DNA of 64,000 nucleotides from positions 1,426,001 through 1,490,000 of the forward strand of contig NC_021592.1 in the NCBI RefSeq assembly GCF_000152265.2, given 5' to 3'. Shown here in pieces: positions 36,240 through 44,579 of the stretch. The translations under genes and the position numbers were made by a program. Each line of letters begins with the position of its first letter. Within the stretch, counting starts at the first letter, position 1. The DNA is from Ferroplasma acidarmanus Fer1 (GTDB taxonomy: Archaea > Thermoplasmatota > Thermoplasmata > Thermoplasmatales > Thermoplasmataceae). The notes below the pieces were generated by a model that had not been told where the DNA came from, searched no databases, and worked only from the letters and a program-made list of their open reading frames with translations.

Positions 36240-36716
36240 ATGTCTGTTAAAAATAATAATTTTAAGATAATAATAATTATTGCAATATATGCCACGATAT
36301 CTTCAATCATTGCCAGCTCAGTAATGATAGTCATTGAACTACTCGGGCTTAAAATTCTGCTACTCTATATAATTTCATATGCTATAATTATGGCAACAGA
36401 TATCGCCATTCTTTATTATGCGATAGAGATCATAATGGAAAGATACACTAAAATGCTCAAAATTATCAATGAACCGGTAGCAAATGCACCCAGACCCGGT
36501 GTTGAAAGAAAAGCTATAGAGTTAACAGATTCTGAAAGCGCAATTGTATCCATACTTGAGAAGAATAATGGCAGAATAATGCAGAACTCATTAACAGGCA
36601 AAACAGGCTATTCAGCTCCAACAATATCGAGAATTTTAACCACTTTAGAAGAAAAGGGTGTAATAGATCGTAGAAGGCATGGCATGACAAATGAAATATC
36701 TCTTAAAGAAAGGTGA
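36240..36716 (+). CDS. Membrane-anchored winged-helix regulator
   Basis: A 158-residue protein with two transmembrane helices at about residues 8-33 and 36-65, then a cytoplasmic linker and a MarR/IclR-like winged helix at about 95-155 (LTDSESAIVSILEKNNGRI, then YSAPTISRILTTLEEKGVI and RRRHGMTNEI). Such archaeal proteins combine membrane location with DNA binding. Its gene sits divergent to the ESCRT-III-like gene and upstream of a SHOCT membrane protein, so it may respond to envelope state. The target is unknown. Confidence 0.8.
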   Translation: MSVKNNNFKIIIIIAIYATISSIIASSVMIVIELLGLKILLLYIISYAIIMATDIAILYYAIEIIMERYTKMLKIINEPVANAPRPGVERKAIELTDSESAIVSILEKNNGRIMQNSLTGKTGYSAPTISRILTTLEEKGVIDRRRHGMTNEISLKER

Positions 36717-36777
36717 AATATATTTCAGTGAAATGCATTTCAGATAACAGTTAAAAGCTTTTTCAGGATACATATGC

Positions 36778-37140
36778 ATGGAAACAAAAAAAATAATCTG
36801 GCTAATAATAGGGCTGGCAATATTTGTAGTGGCACTGAGTATGGTGTCTTTCTTCCTGTACGGGAGGCCGGACATAGCGACTCGTTATTCAGGAGTCTAT
36901 CCATCAGCAACTGGATTTCCCGGCAGGTTCGCATTTATAATCATGCCCGTGATGGCAATTATATCTATATTAATCCTTATACTTTTTGTAAGGTTTATTA
37001 TGAGAATGGCCGGTGGAAGCTCATGCCGCAGGGATATGATATATGACAACTCTGAAGCAATATTGAGAGAAAGATATGCAAAGGGCGAGATATCAGAGGA
37101 GGAATATAAAACAAGGCTGAACAATCTGAAAAACCATTGA
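36778..37140 (+). CDS. Two-helix membrane protein with SHOCT domain
   Basis: A 120-residue protein with transmembrane helices at about 6-27 and 50-78 and a C-terminal SHOCT motif (AILRERYAKGEISEEEYKTR, about 94-113), a short helical hairpin found at the ends of many membrane and secreted proteins. Function unknown; SHOCT is thought to mediate oligomerisation. The gene lies 61 bp after the membrane winged-helix gene and converges with the Vps4-type ATPase gene. Confidence 0.8.
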   Translation: METKKIIWLIIGLAIFVVALSMVSFFLYGRPDIATRYSGVYPSATGFPGRFAFIIMPVMAIISILILILFVRFIMRMAGGSSCRRDMIYDNSEAILRERYAKGEISEEEYKTRLNNLKNH

Positions 37141-37184
37141 ACTTTAAATTAATTTTTTTATAATTTTATAATTTTTTATGTACT

Positions 37185-38282
37185 TTACAGATTTAAGATA
37201 TAATCCTGGTATTTTCTAAGAAGCCCTGCATCTATGGATGGCCGTATCTGTGAAATGACTTCCAGCAAATCATCTGTGGACACATCAATTTTATTGCCTG
37301 TTTTTATTACTTCCATAAATACATTCTGTACAGCTTTCTTGCATATAAATTCTATATCAGCTCCAGAATACCTCTCTGTTTTATTTGCAAGTTCATCATA
37401 ATCAATATGGTCTATGTGCTTAACCTCTGAAAGCTTCAACTGGAAAATTTTCTTTCTTGATTCATAGTCCGGTGGTGGAATATATATCTTTACATCAAAT
37501 CTTCCTGGCCTCATAATTGCCTCATCGATTCCCCAGGGATTATTCGTTGCGGCTATGATAAATACGTTTCTGTCTTTCTGGGATGTTAACCCGCCAACTT
37601 CGGTGAGAAGCTGTGAAACACCTCTCCTGGCAGCATCAGATTCTGAGCCTGACCTCTTTGGCACCAGCGTATCGATCTCATCAAAAAATAATATGGATGG
37701 TGATAATAGATAGGCAGCACGGAAAAGGAGGGAAATATTTTTCTCAAACTGGCCGAACCACTGGCTGTAAAGTGTTGATGGATTTACATTTATAAAATTG
37801 GCTTTTACTTCATTCGCAATAGCCTTAACGATGAAGGTTTTTCCGGTGCCTGGTGGGCCATAAAGAAGCATGCCGCCGCTGAATTCAATATTATATTCCT
37901 GTGATAGCTCTTTATACCGCATAGGGTATATTATCTTTGACATAATCTCTGTTTTTACATTTTCTAATCCAGCAACATCCTGAAATGTAACTTTTGGAAT
38001 CTCAGGTGGCTCTATATTCAATGTCCCAAGTATCTTTTTCCCCTCAGAAATCCTGTCCTCCTCAACAGCTTCTCCACCTATGGATTCATATATTTTTTTA
38101 AGGTTGGCTGCCTGCTCCAGCCTTTTCTGTTTTATTTTTCCCGTTGACCTGGAAGCTATTTCCAGAACCTCCTTATATGCTGCCTTATAAGTTCTGGCTG
38201 CTTCATTTTTATTCCCTGAGGATTCCTCCTCAATTGCTTTTCTAATCAGAAGGCTTACATGGTCAATTTTTGTTTCAGTCAT
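37185..38282 (-). CDS. Vps4/CdvC-type AAA ATPase with MIT domain
   Basis: A 365-residue protein. An MIT domain (about 5-70) leads via a linker to an AAA ATPase with Walker A GPPGTGKT (142-149), Walker B ILFFDE (197-202), the pore-loop QWFGQ (about 175-179) and a sensor/arginine-finger region (MRPGRFDVKI). The C terminus IRPSIDAGLLRKYQDYI matches the Vps4 end helix. These ATPases disassemble ESCRT-III filaments in membrane scission and archaeal division. ATG at 38282 overlaps the upstream unknown gene by 8 bp. Confidence 0.92.
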   Translation of the reverse strand: MTETKIDHVSLLIRKAIEEESSGNKNEAARTYKAAYKEVLEIASRSTGKIKQKRLEQAANLKKIYESIGGEAVEEDRISEGKKILGTLNIEPPEIPKVTFQDVAGLENVKTEIMSKIIYPMRYKELSQEYNIEFSGGMLLYGPPGTGKTFIVKAIANEVKANFINVNPSTLYSQWFGQFEKNISLLFRAAYLLSPSILFFDEIDTLVPKRSGSESDAARRGVSQLLTEVGGLTSQKDRNVFIIAATNNPWGIDEAIMRPGRFDVKIYIPPPDYESRKKIFQLKLSEVKHIDHIDYDELANKTERYSGADIEFICKKAVQNVFMEVIKTGNKIDVSTDDLLEVISQIRPSIDAGLLRKYQDYILNL

Positions 38283-38727
38283 AGTACTGCTCCGTGTCAT
38301 CAACATTTACCGATGTCTGGCTGTATAGTTTTGTATGTTTCCACCCGCATGAAATAAAATCAAGCTTTAACTTAACAATGTAATCATTGGGAAATATGGC
38401 ATAAGAAGTCAACTTTATGGCTATCTGTTTTGGGAAAAAAAGGTAATCCTTGGCTTCTTCACCCTGTCCACTATAAAATATCATCTTTACCCGACTTCCA
38501 ATAATCTGGGTGTAATCCTTTGGCCCTGTACGTATCTGGGGGTTCAGGCTCTCATTCTCATCAATAAATTTCTTAATCTGTTCAATGGTTCCATTCAGTA
38601 AACAGCCCACCTTAATTGTATACATTTCAAGAACCTTTTTAGGGACATTAATGTAAACTTTCGAAGCAAGTTCATTTTCCATTTCATGATCCGATAACCG
38701 GATTAATGTCCGCACGATAAGGCTCAT
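38275..38727 (-). CDS. Unknown protein coupled to the Vps4-type ATPase
   Basis: A 150-residue protein with no family that I recognise. It looks like a compact alpha/beta protein (VYINVPKKVLEMYTIKVGCLLNG, then basic strands and FFPKQIAIKLTSYAI). The C terminus is acidic (NVDDTEQYYD). A ribosome-binding site AAGGAGA precedes the ATG at 38727. Its 3' end overlaps the ATPase start by 8 bp, so the two are translationally coupled and the protein is a candidate partner or regulator of the ESCRT system. Confidence 0.75.
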   Translation of the reverse strand: MSLIVRTLIRLSDHEMENELASKVYINVPKKVLEMYTIKVGCLLNGTIEQIKKFIDENESLNPQIRTGPKDYTQIIGSRVKMIFYSGQGEEAKDYLFFPKQIAIKLTSYAIFPNDYIVKLKLDFISCGWKHTKLYSQTSVNVDDTEQYYD

Positions 38728-38872
38728 AATTCTCCTTAAATATAATAATATCACATTATTTAACTTTATTTGTGTATTGTTTTATATTATCAGGTAGTTA
38801 TCAATAGGTGAAGTACAATCTGAGTAATAACCGATAAGCTTTAATTCCCCAATCAATTACGTTAAATATATC

Positions 38873-39766
38873 ATGGAATCATATGAAGTAAAGGAAATGC
38901 CAATCTCCTATAGCAGGGAAATAAAATTATCATTCTGTGCAGTAGCGGATGAAATTTCAGACCAGATGAAAAAATCACTTGAAAGCATAATAAATGTGGC
39001 TGAGGAGATAGGATACCCTTATGAACTTGTGATAACTACCCACATTCCTGTAGATGTTAAATCAGATAAAATTAAATTTATCAATGAAGCATTTACCACA
39101 CCGGGTGCCGGGAAACAGCTGGCATATATTCATAGCAATGGAAACTACCTGATAATATTTAACCCATATAATATATACAGCCCTGAAACATCGGACGTTG
39201 TTCACAGTTTTCTTGAAAAAAGGGAAAAAAGGGCGTTAATATATAATTTAATCGTAATTTCACGTGATCTACTGGATAAAACCGGGGGATGGAGAGATCT
39301 ACGGGAGTATGAGGATATAGACCTTCTAGCCAGAATTGCAGCAGAAGGTGGTATTGTGGCATTCCCGGCAGAGCGGTATGATTCTTTATTGTACAGGGTT
39401 CCAGATAAAGAATCGTTTATAGATAGATTCTTAAATTTCCGCGACGCCATAATCTCATGCAATTTTGGTTTGAAAGATATAAAAATATTCCATATCGAGC
39501 CATTTTATGTATCGTTCATATCCTTGCTGTTGAGCAAATTATCAAGAACGAAACCTTACAAATTCAAGGAAAATAATCGTATAATAGTTATGGAAGGCAT
39601 AATGGAATCGTTGATTTTGAAGGATTTTGAAAATTATTTCATTCCTGTAACTATTCCAAAACTACACATCAGCTCTACCGAGCTTAATTATATGGAAAAA
39701 AGGAGTTACCTGTGGAACAAAGTTAATAAAAGCATTATGGAAATAATACAGGTCAGTGATAATTAA
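38873..39766 (+). CDS. GT-A-fold glycosyltransferase-like protein lacking DxD
   Basis: A 297-residue protein whose first 200 residues resemble a family 2 glycosyltransferase: the beta strands with ITTHIPV, the loop GAGKQLAYIHSNGNYLIIF, and the later GGWRDLREYEDIDLLARI, matching the GGW...ED acceptor motif. At the DxD position the sequence is NPYN (residues 97-100), so the metal/nucleotide-sugar aspartates are missing. The C-terminal third is helical without clear membrane segments. It may be an inactive paralogue or use a different mechanism. It is divergent to the Vps4-type operon. Confidence 0.6.
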   Translation: MESYEVKEMPISYSREIKLSFCAVADEISDQMKKSLESIINVAEEIGYPYELVITTHIPVDVKSDKIKFINEAFTTPGAGKQLAYIHSNGNYLIIFNPYNIYSPETSDVVHSFLEKREKRALIYNLIVISRDLLDKTGGWRDLREYEDIDLLARIAAEGGIVAFPAERYDSLLYRVPDKESFIDRFLNFRDAIISCNFGLKDIKIFHIEPFYVSFISLLLSKLSRTKPYKFKENNRIIVMEGIMESLILKDFENYFIPVTIPKLHISSTELNYMEKRSYLWNKVNKSIMEIIQVSDN

Positions 39767-39893
39767 TTTTCCAGCTGCTAACTTAGCAGAGCTGTCTTTT
39801 ATGCATTTTTAAATCAATAAATTTTATAAAACTTCTATCTGTTCGAACTAAACACTCCAGATAAGGATAAATATCAAATATAGTTACCTGGAC

Positions 39894-40391
39894 ATGGATA
39901 CAGGCATCATTTATAGAAAAGCCAGTTTAGATGACGTACCTTATATAGCAGATATCTGGAATCAGGGAATAGATTCAGGGAATGCGACCTTTGAAATAAA
40001 GAAAAGAGACCCGGTGTGGACATCTGACTGGCTTGTCAAACGTGACCCGAGGTATGTGGTGCTGGTTGCCGGTAACAGGAATAACATTCTCGGCTGGCTT
40101 TCCCTGAACCCATTTTCCAGCAGGGAGGCATATAGATTTGTTGCCGATATTTCTATTTATGTAGAAAACAGCTATCATGGTAGGGGAATCGGTTCTGGCC
40201 TTCTTGACCACGGCATAATAGAAGCAAAAATAAACGGATTCCATAAACTGGTTTTAACCATGCTCCGTGACAATGAAATTGCCAGGAAACTTTATATTTC
40301 CAGAGGTTTCAGCACAGTTGGAATCATGCATGAACAGGGCATTTTAAATAATAAATGGATTGACACCGAAATTATGGAAAAAATATTATAA
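39894..40391 (+). CDS. GNAT N-acyltransferase, phosphinothricin acetyltransferase-like
   Basis: A 165-residue GNAT with YRKASLDDVPYIADIWNQGI at the start, VADISIYVENSYHGRGIGSGLL (acyl-CoA loop Y-H-G-R-G-I-G) near residue 90, and LYISRGFSTVG near 140. This is the PAT/YncA subfamily, which acylates amino groups of amino acids and analogues. Its 3' end faces an M20 hydrolase and an N-acylamino-acid racemase-like gene, so an amino acid substrate is plausible. The acyl donor (acetyl- or succinyl-CoA) is not deducible. Confidence 0.85.
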   Translation: MDTGIIYRKASLDDVPYIADIWNQGIDSGNATFEIKKRDPVWTSDWLVKRDPRYVVLVAGNRNNILGWLSLNPFSSREAYRFVADISIYVENSYHGRGIGSGLLDHGIIEAKINGFHKLVLTMLRDNEIARKLYISRGFSTVGIMHEQGILNNKWIDTEIMEKIL

Positions 40392-40403
40392 ATTATTATA
40401 GAG

Positions 40404-41534
40404 TTAAGGCCAATTAATATCTTTCAAAGCCAGATATAACAGGGCCGTCCTCTCTGGAATTTTATCAACAACTATGTACTCATTTTCAGAGTGGGCTCCA
40501 GCACCTACAGCTCCAAGCCCATCTATAACCGGGCAGTAATATGAACAGAAATTTCCATCACTTCCTCCGGCAACAGAAGCTTCATCCAGATCTAGCCCGA
40601 GGTTTTCACCAATTTCCCTGACCTTCAGGAAAAGCTCTTTTGAATCTTCACTTTTTACAAGAGGAGGCCTCAATTTGTATTCCAGTTCCTTTCTGGAACC
40701 GTGGAATCTGAGAGGAGTATTTTCCAATGCTTCTATAATCCTTTCTGATTCTTCCGGCAGTTTGTATCTTATATCCATTATCCCTTCACAGTAATCCGGT
40801 ATCACATTGGATCTGGTACCTCCATTTATAACATCTAAATTTATGGAAGTGCCTTTCTGTTTATCGTTTAATTTCTCTATAACCGGTATCATATAAGCCA
40901 TCTCATATATTGCATTTATGCCTTTTTCCGGTTCAAGGCCGGCATGTGATGCTTTTCCATAAATCTTTAGGGTTATTGTACCAACTCCACTTCTCTCTGT
41001 CTTCAGGGCTCCATCAAGGGATGGTTCCATTACAAAGGTGAAAATTGATTTTTTTGCCTCACTGATAATAAGGTCCTTAGAGGAGCCTGATTCTATTTCT
41101 TCATCTGAGGTGATTAGAAGAACAATGCTGTATTTTAACTCCTTATTTTTCACAAGTGCTTTAAGGGCATACACCGTCTGTACCAGCCCTGTTTTCATAT
41201 CAAATCTCCCCGGCCCATAGCCCTTTCCATTCTCAACTTTAAATGGCCTTGATTTAATAGTACCTTCAGGAAAAACAGTGTCATAATGGCATAGTAGAAG
41301 TATCCGGTTATCTGATTTACCCTTTATGGCCAGGCGCAAATCATTTCCCGCACTCTCTGATTTAATAATTTCCGGGGCAATTCCCAGATTCTCTTTCAGA
41401 TAACCTGCCATATACCCTGCAAATTTATCCAGAAGCACTTTGTCTGTTGAAGGAGTTTCCATCTCTACTAATGATTTTAAATCTGATAGCATTGAATCCT
41501 GCTGGCTTTTGAAATACTGGAATACATTATTCAT
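40404..41534 (-). CDS. M20-family metallopeptidase / N-acyl-amino-acid hydrolase
   Basis: A 376-residue M20 enzyme (ArgE/DapE/carboxypeptidase G2 group). LLLCHYDTVFPEG near residue 80 and GPGRFDMKTGL near 113 supply the first metal His and Asp with the bridging Asp; SDEEIESGSS near 148 has the catalytic Glu pair; AGAHSENEYI near the end supplies the last His. A dimerisation domain spans about 185-290. It overlaps the racemase-like gene by 4 bp, so the pair probably processes N-acyl amino acids. Confidence 0.88.
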   Translation of the reverse strand: MNNVFQYFKSQQDSMLSDLKSLVEMETPSTDKVLLDKFAGYMAGYLKENLGIAPEIIKSESAGNDLRLAIKGKSDNRILLLCHYDTVFPEGTIKSRPFKVENGKGYGPGRFDMKTGLVQTVYALKALVKNKELKYSIVLLITSDEEIESGSSKDLIISEAKKSIFTFVMEPSLDGALKTERSGVGTITLKIYGKASHAGLEPEKGINAIYEMAYMIPVIEKLNDKQKGTSINLDVINGGTRSNVIPDYCEGIMDIRYKLPEESERIIEALENTPLRFHGSRKELEYKLRPPLVKSEDSKELFLKVREIGENLGLDLDEASVAGGSDGNFCSYYCPVIDGLGAVGAGAHSENEYIVVDKIPERTALLYLALKDINWP

Positions 41535-42616
41535 GCTATTATCCCCTCTTCAACGGTATATTTTTTTAGATACTCTTCACTGATTTCAACACCGATGCCT
41601 GTACCCTTATTAGGCTTAATTGTGCCATTTTCCATTGTGAATGGATTCTTAACTATGTCATTTTTAAAGTATTTGTCATTGGGCGATGTGTCTCCAGGAT
41701 AATTAATATCAGAAAGAGATGCCATGGAAACATTAAAGGACCTTCCGATTCCAGTTTCTAACATTCCTCCAATCCATACATGGCCCTTGAATTCCTTCAC
41801 TATTCCCATAACTTTTAAGGAATTTCCGATTCCGCCTAGCCTTCCCTCTTTTATGTTTATAACCTTACACGCACCCATTTCAAATGCTTTCTGTGCCTTC
41901 TCCGGTGAAGTAATAGATTCATCCAGGCATAATGGCGTGGATAATCCCTTTGCAAGCCTTGAATGGTATATTATATCATCATGGTACAGGGGCTGCTCCA
42001 GATATACAAGATTGTATCTGTCTATTTTTTTAATCAAATCAAAATCCTTCTCGGTATAATCGCTGTTGGCGTCTGCACTTAAAACTATATCCGGAAAATT
42101 GTCCCTTACAGCACTTAGTATACCTATTTCCTTTCCCTTCATTATTTTGACTTTAATTCTTTTATATCCACGGTCAAGGGCTTCCTGTATCTTCTTTAAT
42201 GTAACGTTTATATCATCCATTCCAAGTGATATTCCAACGTTTGCATATCCCCTGCTGTGCCCTATGTAATCTACCAGGGATTTTTTATTTGCTTTTGCAT
42301 AATAATCATAGAGAAGCATTTCCATGGAAGCTTTTGCCATATTATTGCCTTTTATAAATTTTACCTGTTCATTGAATTCATCCGGCTCTGGAAGGCCTTT
42401 TACTACTGGTGCAAGATACTGTTTTACAATATGGAATACTGTATAATTATCTTCTGAGCCATAAAAAGGATTTTCGTCGGTAACACTTTCAGAATAAGCA
42501 GTTATTCCATTATGTTCAAGCTTGAAAACATAAACATCCTTGTTTACATCTGTTCCGAAGCTGGTTGTGAATGGGCTTATCAGTGGCATTTTTAGCTTGT
42601 GGTAAGTTATTTTCAT
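41531..42616 (-). CDS. N-acyl/N-succinylamino acid racemase or o-succinylbenzoate synthase (enolase superfamily)
   Basis: A 361-residue enolase-superfamily protein. The catalytic Lys pair is KVK (155 and 157) and Lys256 (NIKEGRLGG); metal ligands are Asp182 (ADAN), Glu207 (LEQPL) and Asp232 (CLDES). WIGGMLETGIGRSFN and LPGDT-like YPGDTS are hallmarks of the MenC/NSAR group. With no menaquinone genes nearby and an M20 hydrolase overlapping by 4 bp, racemisation of N-acylamino acids is more likely than OSB synthesis. A dipeptide epimerase is a weaker alternative. Confidence 0.83.
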   Translation of the reverse strand: MKITYHKLKMPLISPFTTSFGTDVNKDVYVFKLEHNGITAYSESVTDENPFYGSEDNYTVFHIVKQYLAPVVKGLPEPDEFNEQVKFIKGNNMAKASMEMLLYDYYAKANKKSLVDYIGHSRGYANVGISLGMDDINVTLKKIQEALDRGYKRIKVKIMKGKEIGILSAVRDNFPDIVLSADANSDYTEKDFDLIKKIDRYNLVYLEQPLYHDDIIYHSRLAKGLSTPLCLDESITSPEKAQKAFEMGACKVINIKEGRLGGIGNSLKVMGIVKEFKGHVWIGGMLETGIGRSFNVSMASLSDINYPGDTSPNDKYFKNDIVKNPFTMENGTIKPNKGTGIGVEISEEYLKKYTVEEGIIA

Positions 42617-42699
42617 AAAAATATAATACGTCTGGTTATAAATCTATTCCTATTTTCCAGTTTTACCATTTAGCATTATTTCTGGCTTCTGATAAACTC

Positions 42700-42710
42700 T
42701 TTATATATTA
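42700..42710 (+). promoter_or_regulatory. TATA-like box of the GH15 gene
   Basis: TTTATATATTA lies 18-28 nt before the ATG at 42728 with no ribosome-binding site between, fitting a leaderless promoter for the trehalose gene set. Confidence 0.5.
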
Positions 42711-42727
42711 TTATTATCAATTTTACC

Positions 42728-44551
42728 ATGGGTACATACAGAGGGCTTTACGATCTGCATGATGCATACAGATCTGATTATTTAAAGATTGCAAATCACG
42801 GTTTTATTGCAAATAACCGCACTGCAGCACTTGTTGGTATAGATGGAACTATTGACTGGGCATGTTTGCCCAACTTTAATTCAAATCCTGTCTTTGATTC
42901 TATTCTTGATGCCAGAAATGGTGGTTATTTCAAGACCAGCCCTGTAATGGAAAGCAATGTCAACCAGTATTACGAAGAATCAACCAATATACTTATAACA
43001 GAGTTTGTAAATAACAATCAGGTAATTTTAAGGCTCACAGATTTTCTTCCAACATCATCATATAGCACAATAACGTTTCCGGAGATACACCGGCTAATTG
43101 AGGCCCCATATTCTGATGTTGAAGTATCAATAGATATAAAATCGCATTTTAACTTTGGCTCAGGGAAAACAAACATAACCAGGGATAGAAATGGTTATAT
43201 TTTCTCATGTACAGATGACACACTTGGAATTTCCACAAATCTTAAATTGAAAAAGGGAAATGGAAATGTATACAGCAGGATAAAAGTGGAAAAAGGTTCA
43301 CATGAATGGATTGTTGTATTAAGCGGAGTAAGGCAAATTGGCAATGTAAGGCAATATGAATCATATACACGGCTGGAAGAAACAAGAAATTACTGGAGTG
43401 CATGGGCAGGAAAAATAAACTATAGTGGATTATATTACGATCATGTAATACGATCTGCACTTACATTGAGAGGGCTATTTTATGACCCTACAGGAATGAT
43501 GGTTGCAGCACCAACAACAAGCCTCCCTGAAATTATTGGTGGAGAACGAAACTGGGACTACAGGTATACCTGGATAAGGGATACTGCATATGTTGTAGAG
43601 GCACTTTCACTTATAGGGTTAAATGACGTAGCTACAAAATTTCTCTATGATATCATGTCCATAGTTCAAAAGGATAAGAAGGTCAAAACTATATATCCGG
43701 TAAATGGGGATTCAAAACTGGAGGAGAAAAAGGTAAATTTATCCGGGTATATGGATTCAATTCCTGTAAGGATAGGAAACGAAGCATCGGAGCAGTTGCA
43801 GATAGACCAGTACGGCTCCATAGTGAATGCTGTATTCAGGTTCCATGAGGCAGGTGGGCTTGTTACCACTTACCTGTGGGATTTTCTCATCGAAATACTG
43901 GATACACTGAAAGATATCTGGAAGCTGCCTGATTCCAGCATCTGGGAATTCAGGTCAGAACCAAAGCATTACCTGTATTCAAAATTAATATCATGGAGTG
44001 CATTTAACCGGGCAATAAAAATGGGCAGGGAACTGGGCTATAGTGCCCCATATAGAACATGGCATAAAATAAGGGAAGAGATAAAGAATGAAATAATGGA
44101 AAAGGGGTATAACCCGGATGTAAAAGCATTTACCCAGTATTACGGGAGTGACCAGATGGATGCATCGGTATTGAGAATGCCATTGACAGGCATTATTAGT
44201 GCCAAAGATCCGCGTTTTGTCTCCACTCTTGCCAGGGTTGAAGCGGAACTGAAAAATCCATGTGGAATGTTTATTAGATATCACAGCGATGATGGACTGA
44301 AAGGCCATGACAATGCATTTCTTTTACTGTCTTTCTGGTATGTTGAGGATTTGATATTATCAGGGCGTATTATGGAAGCAAAGGAAACATTTGAAAATAT
44401 ACTTGACCACTCTAACCACCTGATGCTTTTTTCTGAGGAAATTAATTTTAATGATTGCAGGGAGATGCTTGGCAATTTCCCGCAGGCAATTACCCATCTT
44501 GGGGTTATAAGGGCAGCAATAAAACTTGATGAAGCATTAAGGGGCAAATAG
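42728..44551 (+). CDS. GH15 family glycosidase (trehalase/glucoamylase)
   Basis: A 607-residue GH15 enzyme. The N-terminal beta-sandwich begins IANHGFIANNRTAALVGIDGTIDWACLP (see residues about 23-50), a standard GH15 start. The (alpha/alpha)6 barrel contains WDYRYTWIRDTAYVVEAL near residue 280 and the catalytic acid region near 345; the catalytic base Glu is expected in the C-terminal half (FSEEINF). GH15 proteins of Thermoplasma have been reported as acid trehalases, and the adjacent otsA/otsB genes favour trehalose as substrate here. No signal peptide, so cytoplasmic. Confidence 0.9.
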   Translation: MGTYRGLYDLHDAYRSDYLKIANHGFIANNRTAALVGIDGTIDWACLPNFNSNPVFDSILDARNGGYFKTSPVMESNVNQYYEESTNILITEFVNNNQVILRLTDFLPTSSYSTITFPEIHRLIEAPYSDVEVSIDIKSHFNFGSGKTNITRDRNGYIFSCTDDTLGISTNLKLKKGNGNVYSRIKVEKGSHEWIVVLSGVRQIGNVRQYESYTRLEETRNYWSAWAGKINYSGLYYDHVIRSALTLRGLFYDPTGMMVAAPTTSLPEIIGGERNWDYRYTWIRDTAYVVEALSLIGLNDVATKFLYDIMSIVQKDKKVKTIYPVNGDSKLEEKKVNLSGYMDSIPVRIGNEASEQLQIDQYGSIVNAVFRFHEAGGLVTTYLWDFLIEILDTLKDIWKLPDSSIWEFRSEPKHYLYSKLISWSAFNRAIKMGRELGYSAPYRTWHKIREEIKNEIMEKGYNPDVKAFTQYYGSDQMDASVLRMPLTGIISAKDPRFVSTLARVEAELKNPCGMFIRYHSDDGLKGHDNAFLLLSFWYVEDLILSGRIMEAKETFENILDHSNHLMLFSEEINFNDCREMLGNFPQAITHLGVIRAAIKLDEALRGK

Positions 44552-44579
44552 ATATATTTAATAATGTTTTAATCAGGTA

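Noticed and set aside
41531-42616. Calling this gene menC (o-succinylbenzoate synthase).
   Set aside because: The motifs fit both OSBS and N-succinylamino acid racemase, but the M20 partner and absence of menaquinone genes favour the racemase.
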